64,000 bases of DNA from Vombatus ursinus (lineage: Eukaryota > Chordata > Mammalia > Diprotodontia > Vombatidae), in the NCBI RefSeq assembly GCF_900497805.2, contig NW_020948983.1:19831029-19895028 (forward strand), written 5' to 3'. A program made the translations under genes and the position numbers. Every line of letters starts with the position of its first letter. The first letter of the stretch is position 1. Under the pieces are notes generated by a model, which did not search any database, was not told the DNA's origin, and saw only the letters and a list, made by a program, of their open reading frames with translations. This document shows positions 41,875-53,734 of the stretch, in pieces.

Positions 41875-42275
41875 AATCAGTCAACAAACATTTATTAAGC
41901 AGTTGCTGTGTGCCAAGAACTGCAATGTCTCTACCTTCAAGTAGCTTTCATTCATGTAGGTGAAGGAAGGGAGGAGAGCCAGAGAATACAATATATCTAC
42001 AGCTAAGTAATACGAGATAGGAGTGGGGCATGAACAACTAGAGGGATGGGAAAAGGCCTCTTGAAGGAGGCAGCCCTAGAGCTGAACCTTGAAGGGAGGT
42101 AAGGACTCCAAGAGGTGGAGGTGAGGAAGGAAAGGCTTCTAGTCATGGAAGACAGACTCATGCAAAAAGCACAGAGGGAGAGATGGAATATTGTGTTCAG
42201 GGTAATAGCAAATAGATCAATTGGGCAAAGTAGAATGCAGAGTACATGAGGCTCAGGGCCTTCACCTTTCACTGT
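41875..42275 (-). mobile_element. L2 LINE 3' region, antisense, about 400 bases
   Basis: Starts 'aacaaacatttattaagcag', then 'gtgtgccaagaactgcaatg', and continues through 'ggcctcttgaaggaggcagc', 'gctgaaccttgaagggaggt' and 'gaatattgtgttcagggtaa', the body of the L2 3' region. The longest continuous L2 piece in the window. Confidence 0.65.
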
Positions 42276-42464
42276 TTCTAAGCTTTCACTCATCCCTGAA
42301 CCAAGATTTGAGGCACCCTGCTCTTACCTAACTTTTCTGGTCCCCCAAACCAACTTCTGGGGTTTAGAAATCTGCTACACCCAAGCCCTAATTATCTCTC
42401 CTCCTTCTCCTCTTGCTACTGAAACCATCTTTCTCTCTTTTTAAAACAACAATCAATGCCTTAT

Positions 42465-42850
42465 TTTATTCTGCATAGTATTTCTTTTTCCTTCCTTCAG
42501 TTCCTCCTTTCTTCTTTCTTTCTTTCCCTTTTTTTCTTTCTCTCCTTTCACTTAAATTTTGTTTTCAAATCCATATCTTCTCCCTCCCACCTCTCCTCCC
42601 TGCATTGAGGAAGAAAAAAATACAACCCCCATCCTTACAAACATGAATAGTCAGGTAAAAAAAAAAACTCTCGCATTGGCCATGTCCAGAAAAATATATC
42701 TCAGTCTGCCCTCTGAGTTTATCACCTCTTTGTCAGGAAGTACCTCGATCATCTCTTTGTGGCTTGATCAGAGTACCCAGTACCACCCTTTTGTATCATA
42801 TTCTCTTTCTAGTTCATATAAGAGTGTGCTTTCTAAAGATGCTTAAAAGA
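42465..42850 (-). mobile_element. L1 3'-end fragment, antisense
   Basis: 'taaattttgttttcaaatcc', 'tctccctcccacctctcctc', 'gaagtacctcgatcatctct'; same pattern as 15835-16140. Confidence 0.6.
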
Positions 42851-44129
42851 GAGGAAGAAAAATGTATGCATTCAGCAATAATATACCACGATAAGGGAGT
42901 CGAAGTGAAATCAACCTAAATGCAGATTGAATTGCAATGAAGTTTTTAACCTTATCCTTAATTAACGTTCCCCAGACTTAGCAGAGGCCATGTGAGATCT
43001 GTGCAGCAAGGTATTTGACTCCTCAGGACAACCTTTTCTTCCTCCCATCCTTCCTTTCTCTAGCCCTGGATTTGGAGATTCATCCATCTAGGCATTTTGG
43101 AGCAAACTCATTCACTTATTCTGTAGTCACTGGCCTCCTTTTCTGGTATTTCACCCCTATAATATGACCATAATTCCTACCCACCACTCAGTCTGAACCA
43201 AGGAAATAAAAATGTGTAAATAAAACAGTGTGTTTCCATCACTACAGGTCACCTGAAAGCTTTCAACACACAACCCTTTGGAGGGATCTTCAGAGGGTAG
43301 AGGGGTATGTTCTCAGAGGTGACCTGGGTTTGGGGTGGTTGGAAATTTAGGGAGGGCTGTCATCTGGTGGGCTAGGGGGAGAGCAGCTAAGTCCTGGGAA
43401 CCTGGATACTCAGTCCTGGGCTAGCTGACAGAGGATGAGGTGGGGAGGGAAGACTCACTCATGACTGAATGGTAGGGAAGTTAGGGATAGGATTGTAGGA
43501 AATCTGATTTTGTGGCTGAGCCTAGAGTTGGAATGAGAATCCTGGACTGGGATGAGCTGAGGCAGAATTAACAATGGAATGAACCAATTTAAATTTTTGG
43601 CATCTTCTAGAGATGGGAACTCACCTGGGCAGGTGTGGTTGTTGATGAATTTAACTTTGGTCTCTGACACTTTCACAGAGTTAAGGATCAAATTCCGACT
43701 GGGTCCAAAAGCCATTTGACTTCCTGCCTGCAGAAGATGTCCAAATACATTTCAGAAAAAGTCACAATCTGAAAAAACTTTTTTGAAGGAGGGTGACAGG
43801 TAGATAGATGCAACCTCTGCATCTACTGTTCCTACTCTTGATTTACTTTCTCTTAAAATCATCAGAACAGAGCAAAATCACCCCAGCCCCCTGGGTTTGT
43901 CTTTCTCTGCTATCCCTGTGACCCTTCAAGTCAATAGAATCCTGAAGGGTCATCTGTCTCCTATTAGAATGTAAGTATTTGATCATTAGGAAGCCCCTTC
44001 TAAGTGCTAGAAATGTACTTACTTGTCTAAGTTTCATTTGTCCTCATTGTTTGCATTTCAAAGATTCTACCAGCTCTGATCTTTTCATCAGCAATGACTA
44101 AAAGTTCAGTATTCTATACAAAGTCTATT
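42851..44129. other. intergenic, one weak CTCF-like motif
   Basis: Unique-looking. At 43358-43372 the minus strand reads CCCACCAGATGACAG, one change from a CTCF core. No gene or named repeat. Confidence 0.4.
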
Positions 44130-44868
44130 TTCTCTCTTGTAGAATTATTCTCAATTTTGCAAGCTAAGTTATTCTTGGTGTGAGCCTTTTTCTTTTTCTT
44201 TTTCTGTTAGGAATATCATAATCCAAAACTTCTTCTTTCTGGGTGCGGTATAGTCTTTTGTGATCCTGACTATAGTTCCTCAGTACTTAAAATTCTTTTT
44301 TTCTGGCTGCTGAGAGTATAGGCTTCTGAGTGTTTTTGACTTGGGGTTTTCTTCAGTAAGTGACCAGTGCGTTTTTTATTTTTACTTTCTGGTACTAATA
44401 GATCTGGCTGATTAAATTTTATGATTTCTTGGGATGTGACATCCAAGTTTTTTGGCCATGGTTTTCAGGGAGTCCAAAGATTTAAATGATTTCTCCTTGA
44501 TTTATTTTGTAGGTCAAATGTTTTTGATGGGTACTTTACATGCCCTTCTAATTTTAAAGTCTTTTGACTTTTTTCTACTATTTCTTGTTGTTTCACTGAA
44601 TCTTTGAATTCTGCTTTCTCAATTCTGTTTTTCAAGAGCCAAATATGTGGGTGAGGATTTCCTCTTACTGTTCCAAACTAATTCTTTTCCTTTCATTTTT
44701 CCCTCAAGACTTCTAATTTCTTTCTTTTTTTTTTAACACCCTTACTTAATTTCTTCCAGTCACTCTTGGAGTTTTTTTGACCATGCCATTCTTCTCTCCA
44801 CCTGCGGTTCTCTATCTGTGGTTCTTTCTATACTTATTGTGGAGTTAAAACTCTTCTTCTGGAGAAGA
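44130..44868 (-). mobile_element. L1 5' region (5' UTR/ORF1), antisense
   Basis: T-rich stretch with 'gctaagttattcttggtgtg', 'aggaatatcataatccaaaa', 'ggttttcagggagtccaaag' and 'gatttattttgtaggtcaaa'. It parallels the antisense 5'/ORF1 region of mammalian L1 as I remember it. If right, it is the only piece from the 5' half of an L1 in this window. The family call is uncertain. Confidence 0.45.
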
Positions 44869-45494
44869 AATCTTCCACAGTGAATAGAGGGATGATCTTG
44901 GAGTCAGGAAGGACTGGGTTCAAGCTTTATCTCTAGATTTATCTCTTGGGTTTCTCTTACCCCATAGCATCTCTCTATTGTATTTAGAATTTTCTTCTGT
45001 TTATTCATATCTCAGTTCTTGCATTTGGACCTTGTGAAAGGGCCACCAAATTCCCCTCCGAAATTCTTGAATGGGGTAGGTAGGCCATGTCTGGTTCTGT
45101 CCACTCTGAAGTTCTTGATGAGGTACCTGTGACCAGGCCCCAACCTCTTCTGCAATCCCTGGCATTGGTCTCTGTCTCCTGGTGTGTATGTGTGGGGGGC
45201 AGGTTCCTTCCTTTGTCATACCTGTAACAGGTCCCAACTGCATGCTGGAGATCAAACCAGTCTCAGGCCTCCTGGAGGGCCCCCTAGCCTAAGGACTACT
45301 CAGTCACACTGATGGCTCTAATCCCACAGGAGCTCCTCCTTCAGCCCACCTAGCAGACCTCTAGGCATGTATGCTTTCCTTGGTGTCTCTCTGCTCATGA
45401 CCTATGGACACTTGACTCCGTCCCTTGCTGTGGCTCCAACTAGTCAGGGATAAGATCCTGCTGGTTTTAAGCTCCTTTTATTTCCCTGCCCCCC
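44869..45494. other. SINE fragment and unassigned sequence
   Basis: A MAR1-like fragment at 44870-44945 ('gatcttggagtcaggaagga'). The rest to 45494 may continue the L1 5' region, but I cannot show it. Confidence 0.35.
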
Positions 45495-45641
45495 CTTTTT
45501 TTGGCAATTGGGGTCAAGTGACTTGCCCAGAGTCACACAGCTAGTAAGTGTCAAGTGTTTGGTCTGAGGCCGGATTTGAACTCAGGTCCTCCTGACTCCA
45601 GGGCTGGTGCTCTAATCACTGTGCCACCTAGCTGCCCCTAG
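45495..45641 (-). mobile_element. WSINE1-like SINE, antisense, with target duplication
   Basis: Reversed and near full length: 'gcaattggggtcaagtgact', 'gaggccggatttgaactcag', 'ctgtgccacctagctgcccc'. TTAAGCTCCTTTTA (45467-45480) and TTAAGCTCCCTTTA (45642-45655) form a target duplication with one mismatch. Confidence 0.85.
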
Positions 45642-45655
45642 TTAAGCTCCCTTTA

Positions 45656-47264
45656 ATAGAGCTTGTGCTGGCTTCTGCCCTGTACCGCCTTCCACACTCC
45701 CAACCTCCATCCTAACGAAGCACATTCTGCTCAAAGAATTCACATGCTTCTGGCCATCTTTTCTGCCAGTTGAATGGAGGAACCTATTGGTAGAGGAGGT
45801 AGAAAGAGCTTACTTACTTTCCTTTTGGTTCTCTTTATCACAGTTTCTTCTAATGCCCCTTTTCATCTGTTCTGGGGTGTTTGGGGGACTGGTTAGGAAT
45901 TTCATGTCACCATCTTAACTGCAGGTTGACCCCCCACTTTCCCTGTCAAGAGAGATGTCTTATGCCAGTTTGGGTGGAGAAACTGGTGGAGTGGGGTTTT
46001 GGTGGGGTAAAAATTCAAGTCTTCGGGAGGAGACACGGACAGACAATCTGCTTAGAATATGTCCTGCCCTGGGTTAGGGGTACTTTGAGTTATAGGGTGA
46101 CAGAATGCTTAGTCGTATGACTTTTCCCTTCCCTGAGATATACAAACATACTTTCATAGGGGCTTCATAGACAATATACTTTCATAGAAAGAATTATTGC
46201 ATCCTGAGGAAGGACTACAAACCACACGCAGGGCATGGACTCAGTGTGGAAGAGGGGAAAGGGAGGACCCAGTAATGCTAACCACAGCATGCTGTCTACT
46301 AGGTTCTTATTTTAACCAATTATTCATTCTAATAGGGCGTTAAACTGTGTTGTTTCCATGCATACCCCCAAAAGGTATCCTTTAAAATTAGCTCCCTGGT
46401 GAAAAATATTGGTCCTCCTCTCCCTGCCCCCATCCTAGTTATAATTCTGTATATGCACACATGAATATACTTGTATATACTAGTTGTCATTTAGTCCCAA
46501 TCTTTTGCTTACACTTGCACACTTTCACTTGCATACACACACACACACTTTTTATCCAGTCTTATTCACACAGTAGCATATACATAGACCTGAATCTTCC
46601 CCCACAATTTCCTTCCTCCCTCCCTATTTCTCCACTCTCCCTCCCTCCCCATAGGGCACCTTTTTGCAGGGAGTCAGACTTCTGCTTAAAAACTCAAAAA
46701 TTGGGTGGAAACAAGTGATTGCCTCCCTTCCTTTCTTCTTCTTGCATGTCCTCCTCATAGTCCCTGGGCCAGGACCAAGGCCATGGCTGAACTAGAGTGG
46801 TATCTCACTCACAGCCTCTCTCCCAGACCCCAAAGGGAACTCTTTTAAAACCCAAGCAGCTAGCAGAGAGAGATTACATGGTTTCTTCCACTTTACTTGA
46901 GCCTCTTCTGTATGCTTAGCCTTGGAACCACAGACTGAGAGAGACAGAAAAGAGGACATGACTGCCCTGGGAGAGTGGAAGTCTAGAGGGAAGAAGAAGA
47001 CAAAGAAAATACCCTGATTAAGAAATGATACAGTACCAAAAAATAGCAAGTTTAGGTGGTTCCAGATCAAACACAAGACACAGGTCACTGTCTCTATCTC
47101 TGTCTTGGCCATCCTCCTAACGCTGTATGGAGAAAAGTACCATTCTATCCTCCCCTCCTCTCATTCTCCTCACCCCATCATCATTAGCTTACACGTGCTT
47201 GCCTCTCCCCTCTTTTCCTCCTCACCTTCATTCCCTCCTTTCATTTTTACATTATCACCAATAG
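45656..47264. other. intergenic, no feature seen
   Basis: CA-rich patches near 46445-46560 and polypyrimidine 46605-46650. Open frames of up to 106 residues show no family character. The phrase 'gttaaactgtgttgtttcca' near 46340 recurs in similar form near 48372, suggesting a shared unnamed repeat. Confidence 0.35.
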
Positions 47265-47400
47265 GCTTGGGAGGAAGGGATTATTCTTTAAACTTGACAG
47301 ATAAGAAAAACAGGCTCAGAACCACAAATAGAACTTATGGCAGAGTTTGAATTAGAACTCAGATCTCTGGCTCTCAGCCTGGGTTCTGGCTATTGGACTA
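47265..47400 (-). repeat. THER1/MIR-type SINE, antisense
   Basis: 'ataagaaaaacaggctcaga', 'gagtttgaattagaactcag', ending 'tggctattggactac'. Confidence 0.6.
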
Positions 47401-47609
47401 CTCAGCTCCCCATCCTTACTCCTATTTAGAGACAAGAGATTCCTAAGAGGATTCCAGCATGGGTCCCATGGGACCAGAACTTTGTTTGGAGCTGGATCCC
47501 ACCCTAGGTAGAAGAAAGTACTGTGGGAATGTGCCAAGGTCTAGCTCTCAACCAGCTCCACAGAGAGCATGTGTTTTTCTCACAGAATAGGAACTGAGTA
47601 GATGACTCC

Positions 47610-48030
47610 TCTTCACAAACTCTGTGTACCAAGAGATCTCCTCTGTATGCTGCTGTACCCTAACTCCACATCTCATCTTCCAACTCCACACCTTTGCATA
47701 TATCATCTCCTGTGCTTGGAATGGTTGTCCCACCTCCCCTTCCAACTTGTGGAATTCTTAGTCCAAGTTCAGGGGTCATGTGAGGTGACCCCTTCCATTC
47801 CCTGAAATTATATATACACACATACAAACGTATATATAAATATAAAATTTGAGATATATATGAATATATATAGACACACATATGTACTTACCTATGTATG
47901 AGATGTACCCTTCTAGTAGAATGTACAGTCCTCGAAGGCAGGGAAAATTTCATTTTTGTCTTTTTATCCCCACAGCTTAACACATAGTAGGTTCTTCATA
48001 AATTCTTCTTCAATTAAATGGAATTGACAA
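47610..48030 (+). mobile_element. L2 LINE 3' region
   Basis: 'tgcttggaatggttgtccca', 'tccaagttcaggggtcatgt', 'acagtcctcgaaggcaggga' and 'aacacatagtaggttcttca' follow the L2 3' end. A TA/CA-rich expansion sits at 47805-47885. Confidence 0.7.
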
Positions 48031-48349
48031 ATCTCAGTCAATAGGGGTGGGATGGTGGTGGCTGGGAATGGAAGGGAGGAGGGAAAGGGGCCAGGATTGC
48101 CAGAGGGAAACAGCCCTTCCTGGACCCCAGGGCTCTTTCTCTCCTACTTCACCCTCTTAACTAAAAGGGGAAAAGGATGCCATTGTGGATCATGTCCCTT
48201 TAACCACAGGGTTAGCCCACCCCTCCTATCCCTCACCACCCCTTTCTTCTGCCTTCATCACTGCCAGCAGCTCTACATTGTGTGGGGATGCCATTCTCTC
48301 TCCCAGTTAGAAGGACATCCTGGAGTAGCCTGTTCAGTTTTGTGCACAG
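48031..48349. other. intergenic, no feature seen
   Basis: Unique-looking GC-moderate sequence without gene or repeat. Confidence 0.4.
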
Positions 48350-48785
48350 AATGTTAGAGATGTTAAGGTGTTAAGCTTTGTTGTTTCCATACACACCCCC
48401 AAAATTAAAATCGATACATTGATACACCGAAGATTCTCCAGAGGCCAAATAAGATGGCAATCTTGCTATCCAAGGATCAGTTGGAAACGTGGGTAGTGCT
48501 TAGAATGGAGGAGAGAACACTTAGGGGGATATAACAACTATCTTCCAGTGTTTGAGGGGCTGTCAGATAGAAAAGGGATTGGATTTGTTCGACTTGGCCC
48601 TAGAGGACAGATCTGAAAGAAATAGAAGGAAGGGGCAGAGAGGCAGTTTATAGGCAGGATGTGGGGGGGGGGGGACAAACAAACAACAACAACAAAAACA
48701 AAAAACAAAACCAACTTCCTGGCAGTTAGAGCTGTCCAAAAGAGGAATGGGCCATCTAAGCGGGTATAATGGTGGGTTCTCCTTC
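48350..48785 (+). mobile_element. CR1/L3-clade LINE 3' end
   Basis: 'cttccagtgtttgaggggct', 'tgttcgacttggccctagag', 'ttagagctgtccaaaagagg' and 'aatgggccatctaagcgggt' form the well-known CR1/L3 3' region. It holds a thirteen-G run and a CAA/CAAA-rich insert (48663-48712). It is separate from the copy at 23.7-26.1 kb. Confidence 0.65.
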
Positions 48786-49539
48786 CCTACCTTGTGCCCC
48801 AGTCTCTGGACTGAAAACTCATTCACTGATGCCAAGTTTGGGGCCTGGGGAGGCACTCTCATCACCTAGCCTAGCCCCTCCCCCTTCTCCCCTTCTTCCC
48901 TATGGAGGCCAGAGCCATCCCGGCATACACCACCGTCCCACCCCCCACTCCCAGCCCCCTTCATCAGCCCTCTGTGGCACCAGCCTGTCTGAGCCAGGTC
49001 CCACCCTGGGGGCTTGGATACTGTTTGTTTTGGTGAAGGCAGGAACGTAATTGGGGCTTTAAACACCCTCTCGGACATAGGGAGTGTAAACAAGCCTAGC
49101 CTTGAGGGACATAGCGGAGGAGATGATGTGAAGACAGACAGCAAGAGCCAGGCCTGAGCTGCTGACTGGGAAAAAGAGCAGGGCAGGGCCACTGGGAGGG
49201 GTTTTCTCTGAGGGCTTTGTGAAGGAGAGAAGAGGGAGAAGGGGGCAGAGATCTGGAGTGAGCTGCGGAGCAGACACAGGGAGAAATGAGATTCTTTACC
49301 TGTAGGATGGGATGGGAGGTGAGGTGGGAGAGGGCATACTTCAGGGAGAGGACTGGGGCAGGATCCCCAGGAGAAAGCTAGGCCCTATGCTAAAAAAAAA
49401 CAAAAAAAGTGATGGAGACAGGGAAGCCCACTGCCGCTGTCCTCTTCCTCTTCAACATAGTGAGTAAGGAGTGGAAAGAAGTGGGGCTAGGGATATTAGG
49501 GGAAAAGAAAGCCAGATACATGAATCTTCATTAATACTA
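48786..49539. promoter_or_regulatory. repeat-poor stretch with a candidate forkhead-motif element at 49005-49180
   Basis: No repeat is visible. At 49022-49092 TGTTTGTTTT, GTAATTGG and TGTAAACA lie together: two forkhead-type cores around a homeodomain-type core. No gene. Conservation untested. Confidence 0.3.
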
Positions 49540-49725
49540 TCGTGTAATGCAAAAAATATTGAACTGGGTTGGAGTCAGAGTTCTGAAGCCTGCTAGTTAT
49601 GTAGCCACACATAAAACACTTAATTTTCCTGAGCCTCAGTTTTCTCATTTATAAAATGGGGCTATACTTGCACTACCTATTAAGGAAGGGGATTTATAAG
49701 ACTTAAATTGCTATCTAAACATGAA
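49540..49725 (+). repeat. MIR-type SINE
   Basis: 'aactgggttggagtcagagt', 'gagcctcagttttctcattt', 'aattgctatctaaacatga'. Confidence 0.65.
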
Positions 49726-49734
49726 TTACTGTTA

Positions 49735-49880
49735 TGATTAGCAGGCAGTCTGTCATAATGGATCAAGGGATGGCCTTGGAGTCAGGAGGGCCTGGGTTCA
49801 AGTGCTGCCTCTGACACACGGATATGTGGTCATAGACAAGTACTTAATTTCTCAGCACCTCCAAGCAATTCTCTAGAAAC
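49735..49880 (+). repeat. MAR1-type SINE
   Basis: 'gatggccttggagtcaggag', 'ggcctgggttcaagtgctgc', 'gacaagtacttaatttctca'. Confidence 0.7.
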
Positions 49881-51599
49881 TCTAATCTACAGATAAGCTA
49901 ATGAGCTGCCTGCAGATGAACTCTCAACACCTATGAAATCACTGGTCAGGACAAGAAAATCCCCAACACTTCAAACTATCGTTTTTGTGGAGTTGGGGAC
50001 AGAGATCAGTTGAACAATGACTTGAACAAGCCCCCTACAGCACCTCCTAGGCCCTCTAGGGAACCCAGCTAGAAAACATTGTTCTCCCCCATCCCTGGCT
50101 GCCACGAGGCTCTGTGGCTCATTTTTTTCTGACTATAAAACAAGGGGACTTCATGAACCATCTCACTGGCAGAAGGAGAGCAGAGATCAGATGGGCCTTC
50201 AGCTCTGGGGCTCAGTAATATGATTTTCAGTGCAGGCACTTTTGCCCACCTGGGACAATCTTCCCCAGTCACACACACATTTGACCCTGTAACTAAAGAT
50301 CCCAGAACAGAGACTTGTGTTGTACAAATACCTTCTGTCAGGCCCTTTCCACATCTGCTTGCTCGGGATGGTTTTGGCAGATCCTTGAACTGAGAGCATT
50401 GAGCTAGTCTATCTAAAAATCAGGGATCCAGATAAGAGTTCTTCCTCCTGCAAACTCCTATCATTAGCCTCCCCTTTCTCCCAATCCCAACTCTTCTCCT
50501 GGGAGGAGCTCAGTACTGTGTGTTTGTATGACTGCATGTCACATCAAGGAGCCTGAGAGGGACAGTAATCTCATCTTGCCAGTCCTCTCCCAAGTCAAAG
50601 GAAACAGCAGTGGCCTGAGCCCCTGGGCATTCACCTTGTTGGCTGGGGTGGGTAGGGAAAGGAAGGAAGACGTAACTTTGCATTGGGTCTAGGGAACAGA
50701 TAGTTTTTCCAATGGGAAAGGTGGTCATCCTGCCACCACCCCGACCAATGACTTCACTAGTGACCCCACCCCCAACTCCACTGGGAATAGAAACCCTGGC
50801 AGGTGGTAGAGAATACCATATTTCCTCATGTGAAAGCTGTCCTCCCTCCTTCCCTTGCACTCACCTAGGCTTCCTATCTGCCATCTGGTGGACACTTCTA
50901 TAACTACTCCATATCCCCATCTCCCCGTGATTGGCCGCTGGTTCTATCCAGAAGGGGCCCATCAGGGTGCAGTGCATACACCAGTTAGTAAGGTACTGTG
51001 GGGCCCTGGGGGGAGGCAGGTCCCCAGCTGCTCCAGTGGGCACACCCACATCCTGCTTCCTGGGCTGGGATCGCTCTGAAGAGCCAGACCTGGAGTTGGG
51101 ATTGGGGGGATGGGGCGTGTAGAGGGGGTGCTAGGGAGCTCCAGGTAAAAGACTCAGTGACCCAAATCCATAAAATTCCTTCCCTCTAATAGTTTGAGAT
51201 GCCTCAACAATCACCCTTGACCCTCCTCTTCCCAAACTACGACCCTTTCCAAGTGAGTCCTCTCTTTCTGGTTTAATAAAATCTGGGGCTGGCATTGACC
51301 TAGAGAGATAATTGGATTTATCCTTTCAGCTTGGTGAGAAGTGCTCTGACACATGGGCCATACTTAGCTTCAGGAGTCATCCCCAGAGTCCCCAGCCTCC
51401 ACATCAGGCCCTCTTCTAACCTCTTTGCAAATGTTTCAGCGCTTCCTTACCAGGGGAAAATTTACCTTCTGGGAAAAAAACAAAAAAACCAGAAACCACC
51501 AGAAAACAAAACCCAAAAAACTCTGTCACAGCAACAAGCCAGCATTGCCAGCCAAACTAAGCTCTGGGTTTCTCCTCTGCTGGCTCCCGGCTTCCCTTC

Positions 51600-51602
<3 letters not shown>
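49881..51602. other. repeat-poor intergenic block
   Basis: No transposon recognised. Contains a CTCF-like motif (50878-50891) and A-rich simple sequence near 51475-51520. Open frames are short and unconvincing. Confidence 0.45.
50878..50891 (-). promoter_or_regulatory. candidate CTCF site, minus orientation
   Basis: The minus strand reads CCACCAGATGGCAG, matching the CTCF core CCACCAG(A/G)(T/G)GGC(A/G)G at every position I can recall. By-eye match only. Confidence 0.45.
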
Positions 51603-51652
<50 letters not shown>

Positions 51653-51660
51653 CACCACAC
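51603..51660 (+). repeat. (CA)n microsatellite
   Basis: About 26 CA units with one CG and one CCA interruption at the right end. Confidence 0.95.
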
Positions 51661-51727
51661 GAGTACTGCACCACGTGAACTATGCTACACAGACACAGGT
51701 TCTCATCATAGCTCCTCCGAGCTTCCC

Positions 51728-51915
51728 CAGCAACGGTGAATAATTCATGTACGAGGCTGAGGAGACAATAAATCAGCTGCAATGATTAACAGGAGTTATT
51801 TTGCGTGTGAGAAAGATCTATCGCAGGCGCTTGCCAGGTTGCTGGTAATTAATGTAGCCGCCTGCACTAGAAGCTAAGCCTTTATATTCAATTATGGGAC
51901 TGATGTGTCCATGAA
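51728..51915. promoter_or_regulatory. candidate ultraconserved-type enhancer
   Basis: About 190 bases of repeat-free, motif-dense sequence. It has GAATAATTCATG (51739), ACAATAAATC (51765, SOX-like), CAGCTG E-box (51774), AATGATTAAC (51781), GGTAATTAATG (51844), TTTATATTCAATTATGG (51881) and isolated CpGs in an otherwise AT-balanced background. This texture is what deeply conserved developmental enhancers look like. Target gene by position would be TLX1, about 49.5 kb away. Confidence 0.5.
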
Positions 51916-53734
51916 ACGGACCGACATGAAGCAGAAAGATGGAGGGAGACTGGTACAGGAGTTGAGTTGGAAATCTGGGTGACTGGCAGGGGGAGGAGGT
52001 TACTGCCCAAGGCCCATGGTTGGAGGTGGCAACAAGTGGTACTGCGTAACATCATTTCTGCCACCTTCTCTGAACCTGGGGAGGTTTGAGTTGGTCTCTC
52101 ATTGGGCTGGAGCAATGCGGTCCGCAAAAATCCATGTTGGCATGGTGGTGCTGAGAGGGCTCCTGGTGTCACCCCCAAACCTTAGATATGTGTGCTAGGT
52201 ATGTGTGAGGAAGACATTTGAAAGGAGAAGGGTAGGAAAATCCTCCAGGAAAAGCAGGATGCTCCAGAGCTTCTTGAGCTTCCTCCCTCCAACGCCACCC
52301 CCTCTCCAGATGGAGGTAAGGACAGACAGCCTGCTTGGAAGTGGAAATGGCTGGATCTGGGTTTGACCCACCCAAGCCTGAGAGGAAGTCCATTGTCAGC
52401 AGAAGGAGGGTTAGGACTGTGAACCCTGGCTCCATACTCGAGGCAGAAAGAGGGAGGGCTGGAGAGGAAGGGGCTCCAGGGTTCCCTCCTCCCACCTGAC
52501 CCCAGGAAGTCCTGGCAGCTGGGGCCCTGGGAGGGGACCATCTCCCTGAATTCCCACACTCAAGCCCCCCCTTCCCCTGCCCATTCCAGCTGGCCCCTGT
52601 CAAAGCTGTGGGCGCCAAAGATCTGTGATGGGTTTGGGGTTAAGTGATTTCCCCCTACAACCTTGTCTGCTTTCTGTTCCTTCCTCTCTCCTCCTCCTCT
52701 TCCTCCAAAGGCTTTTATTGAGCAACCCCTCCCTCTTACTCTCTTCCCTCTCCTTTGACTTCGAGAGTTTGTGCATCAGATTTACATAGGGGGGCGATTC
52801 AGGAAAATTAGTGGGAACTTAAACTGGGTTGAAAACTGAGATGAAATTTATTCTCCAGGTGATATCCCACCTTCACATACAACTGTCTCCAACCTTCTCC
52901 CAGACTTGATAGAGATGCCCAGAACCTAGAACTCCCAATCTTCTCTGCTCTAGGGCTGGGGTGGGGTAGACTAGTCCTTCTTCAGGTAGGTCCCAAATGT
53001 TCCAAAGTAGGGAGGGGAACATTCAATGGGTTCTCATGGACAGAAAAGAACCTTTAATTGAACAGGTTCTTAGCACCCTAAGGATGATAGATTGAATGAA
53101 GATTGAATGAAGAAACAATGAAGACCGTGAGGATTGAACCTTGGGGAACTTCTCAGAGTTGGAATCAGGGGTACACACCAAAGTGGGCTATCAGGTCAAA
53201 AGGCACTCTGAAAATAGATATTGAGACACGAGGGGCCTCTGAAGATTCAGAACCCCAGGAGGAATCAGAGCAGTTGGGCCTTCAGGGGATAGTATCGGGG
53301 CACTGGGGACTGTCCAGGAGATATCAAGGCAATGGTTACTGAGAAGAAGGTGTCAACCAGGGGTTCCAGAAAGAAAGCAATTTGAGCTTCCACCTTTGGG
53401 GAGATTCTCTCACTATTTCCACCTGGAGGCCAAAGAACCCCTATCCTGGGGAGGGGGAGGAGATGCTGAGAGAAAAGGGGGTGGGATGGATCATCACCTT
53501 CTTAGGGTGGGGAGGAGAAGCAGCAGAAATGGGGACTGTGATTTTCCCCAAAGAGACATTCTCTAGCTTTGACTGTGTTTGTCTCATATAGAGAGCTTAT
53601 GGGTAGGGGGGTGGGGCAGGGAGTGATTCCGGAGCCTGGAGTCTGGTGGGCGGGCTGGGTCTCTCTAACCCTTCCTTGCTCAGCCTCCCTAACTATCCCT
53701 AATCCCCTATTTGCCATGTTCATCCCCTGGGACT
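51916..53734. other. repeat-poor intergenic block
   Basis: Polypyrimidine patches (52675-52760) and a short unique stretch with GTGCATCAGATTTACATA near 52772. Open frames up to 149 residues on the minus strand (52169-52618) look random. No gene. Confidence 0.45.

Noticed and set aside
52169-52618. Overlapping minus-strand frames of 149 and 125 residues
   Set aside because: GC-moderate chance frames with no domain, no splice context and no codon signature.
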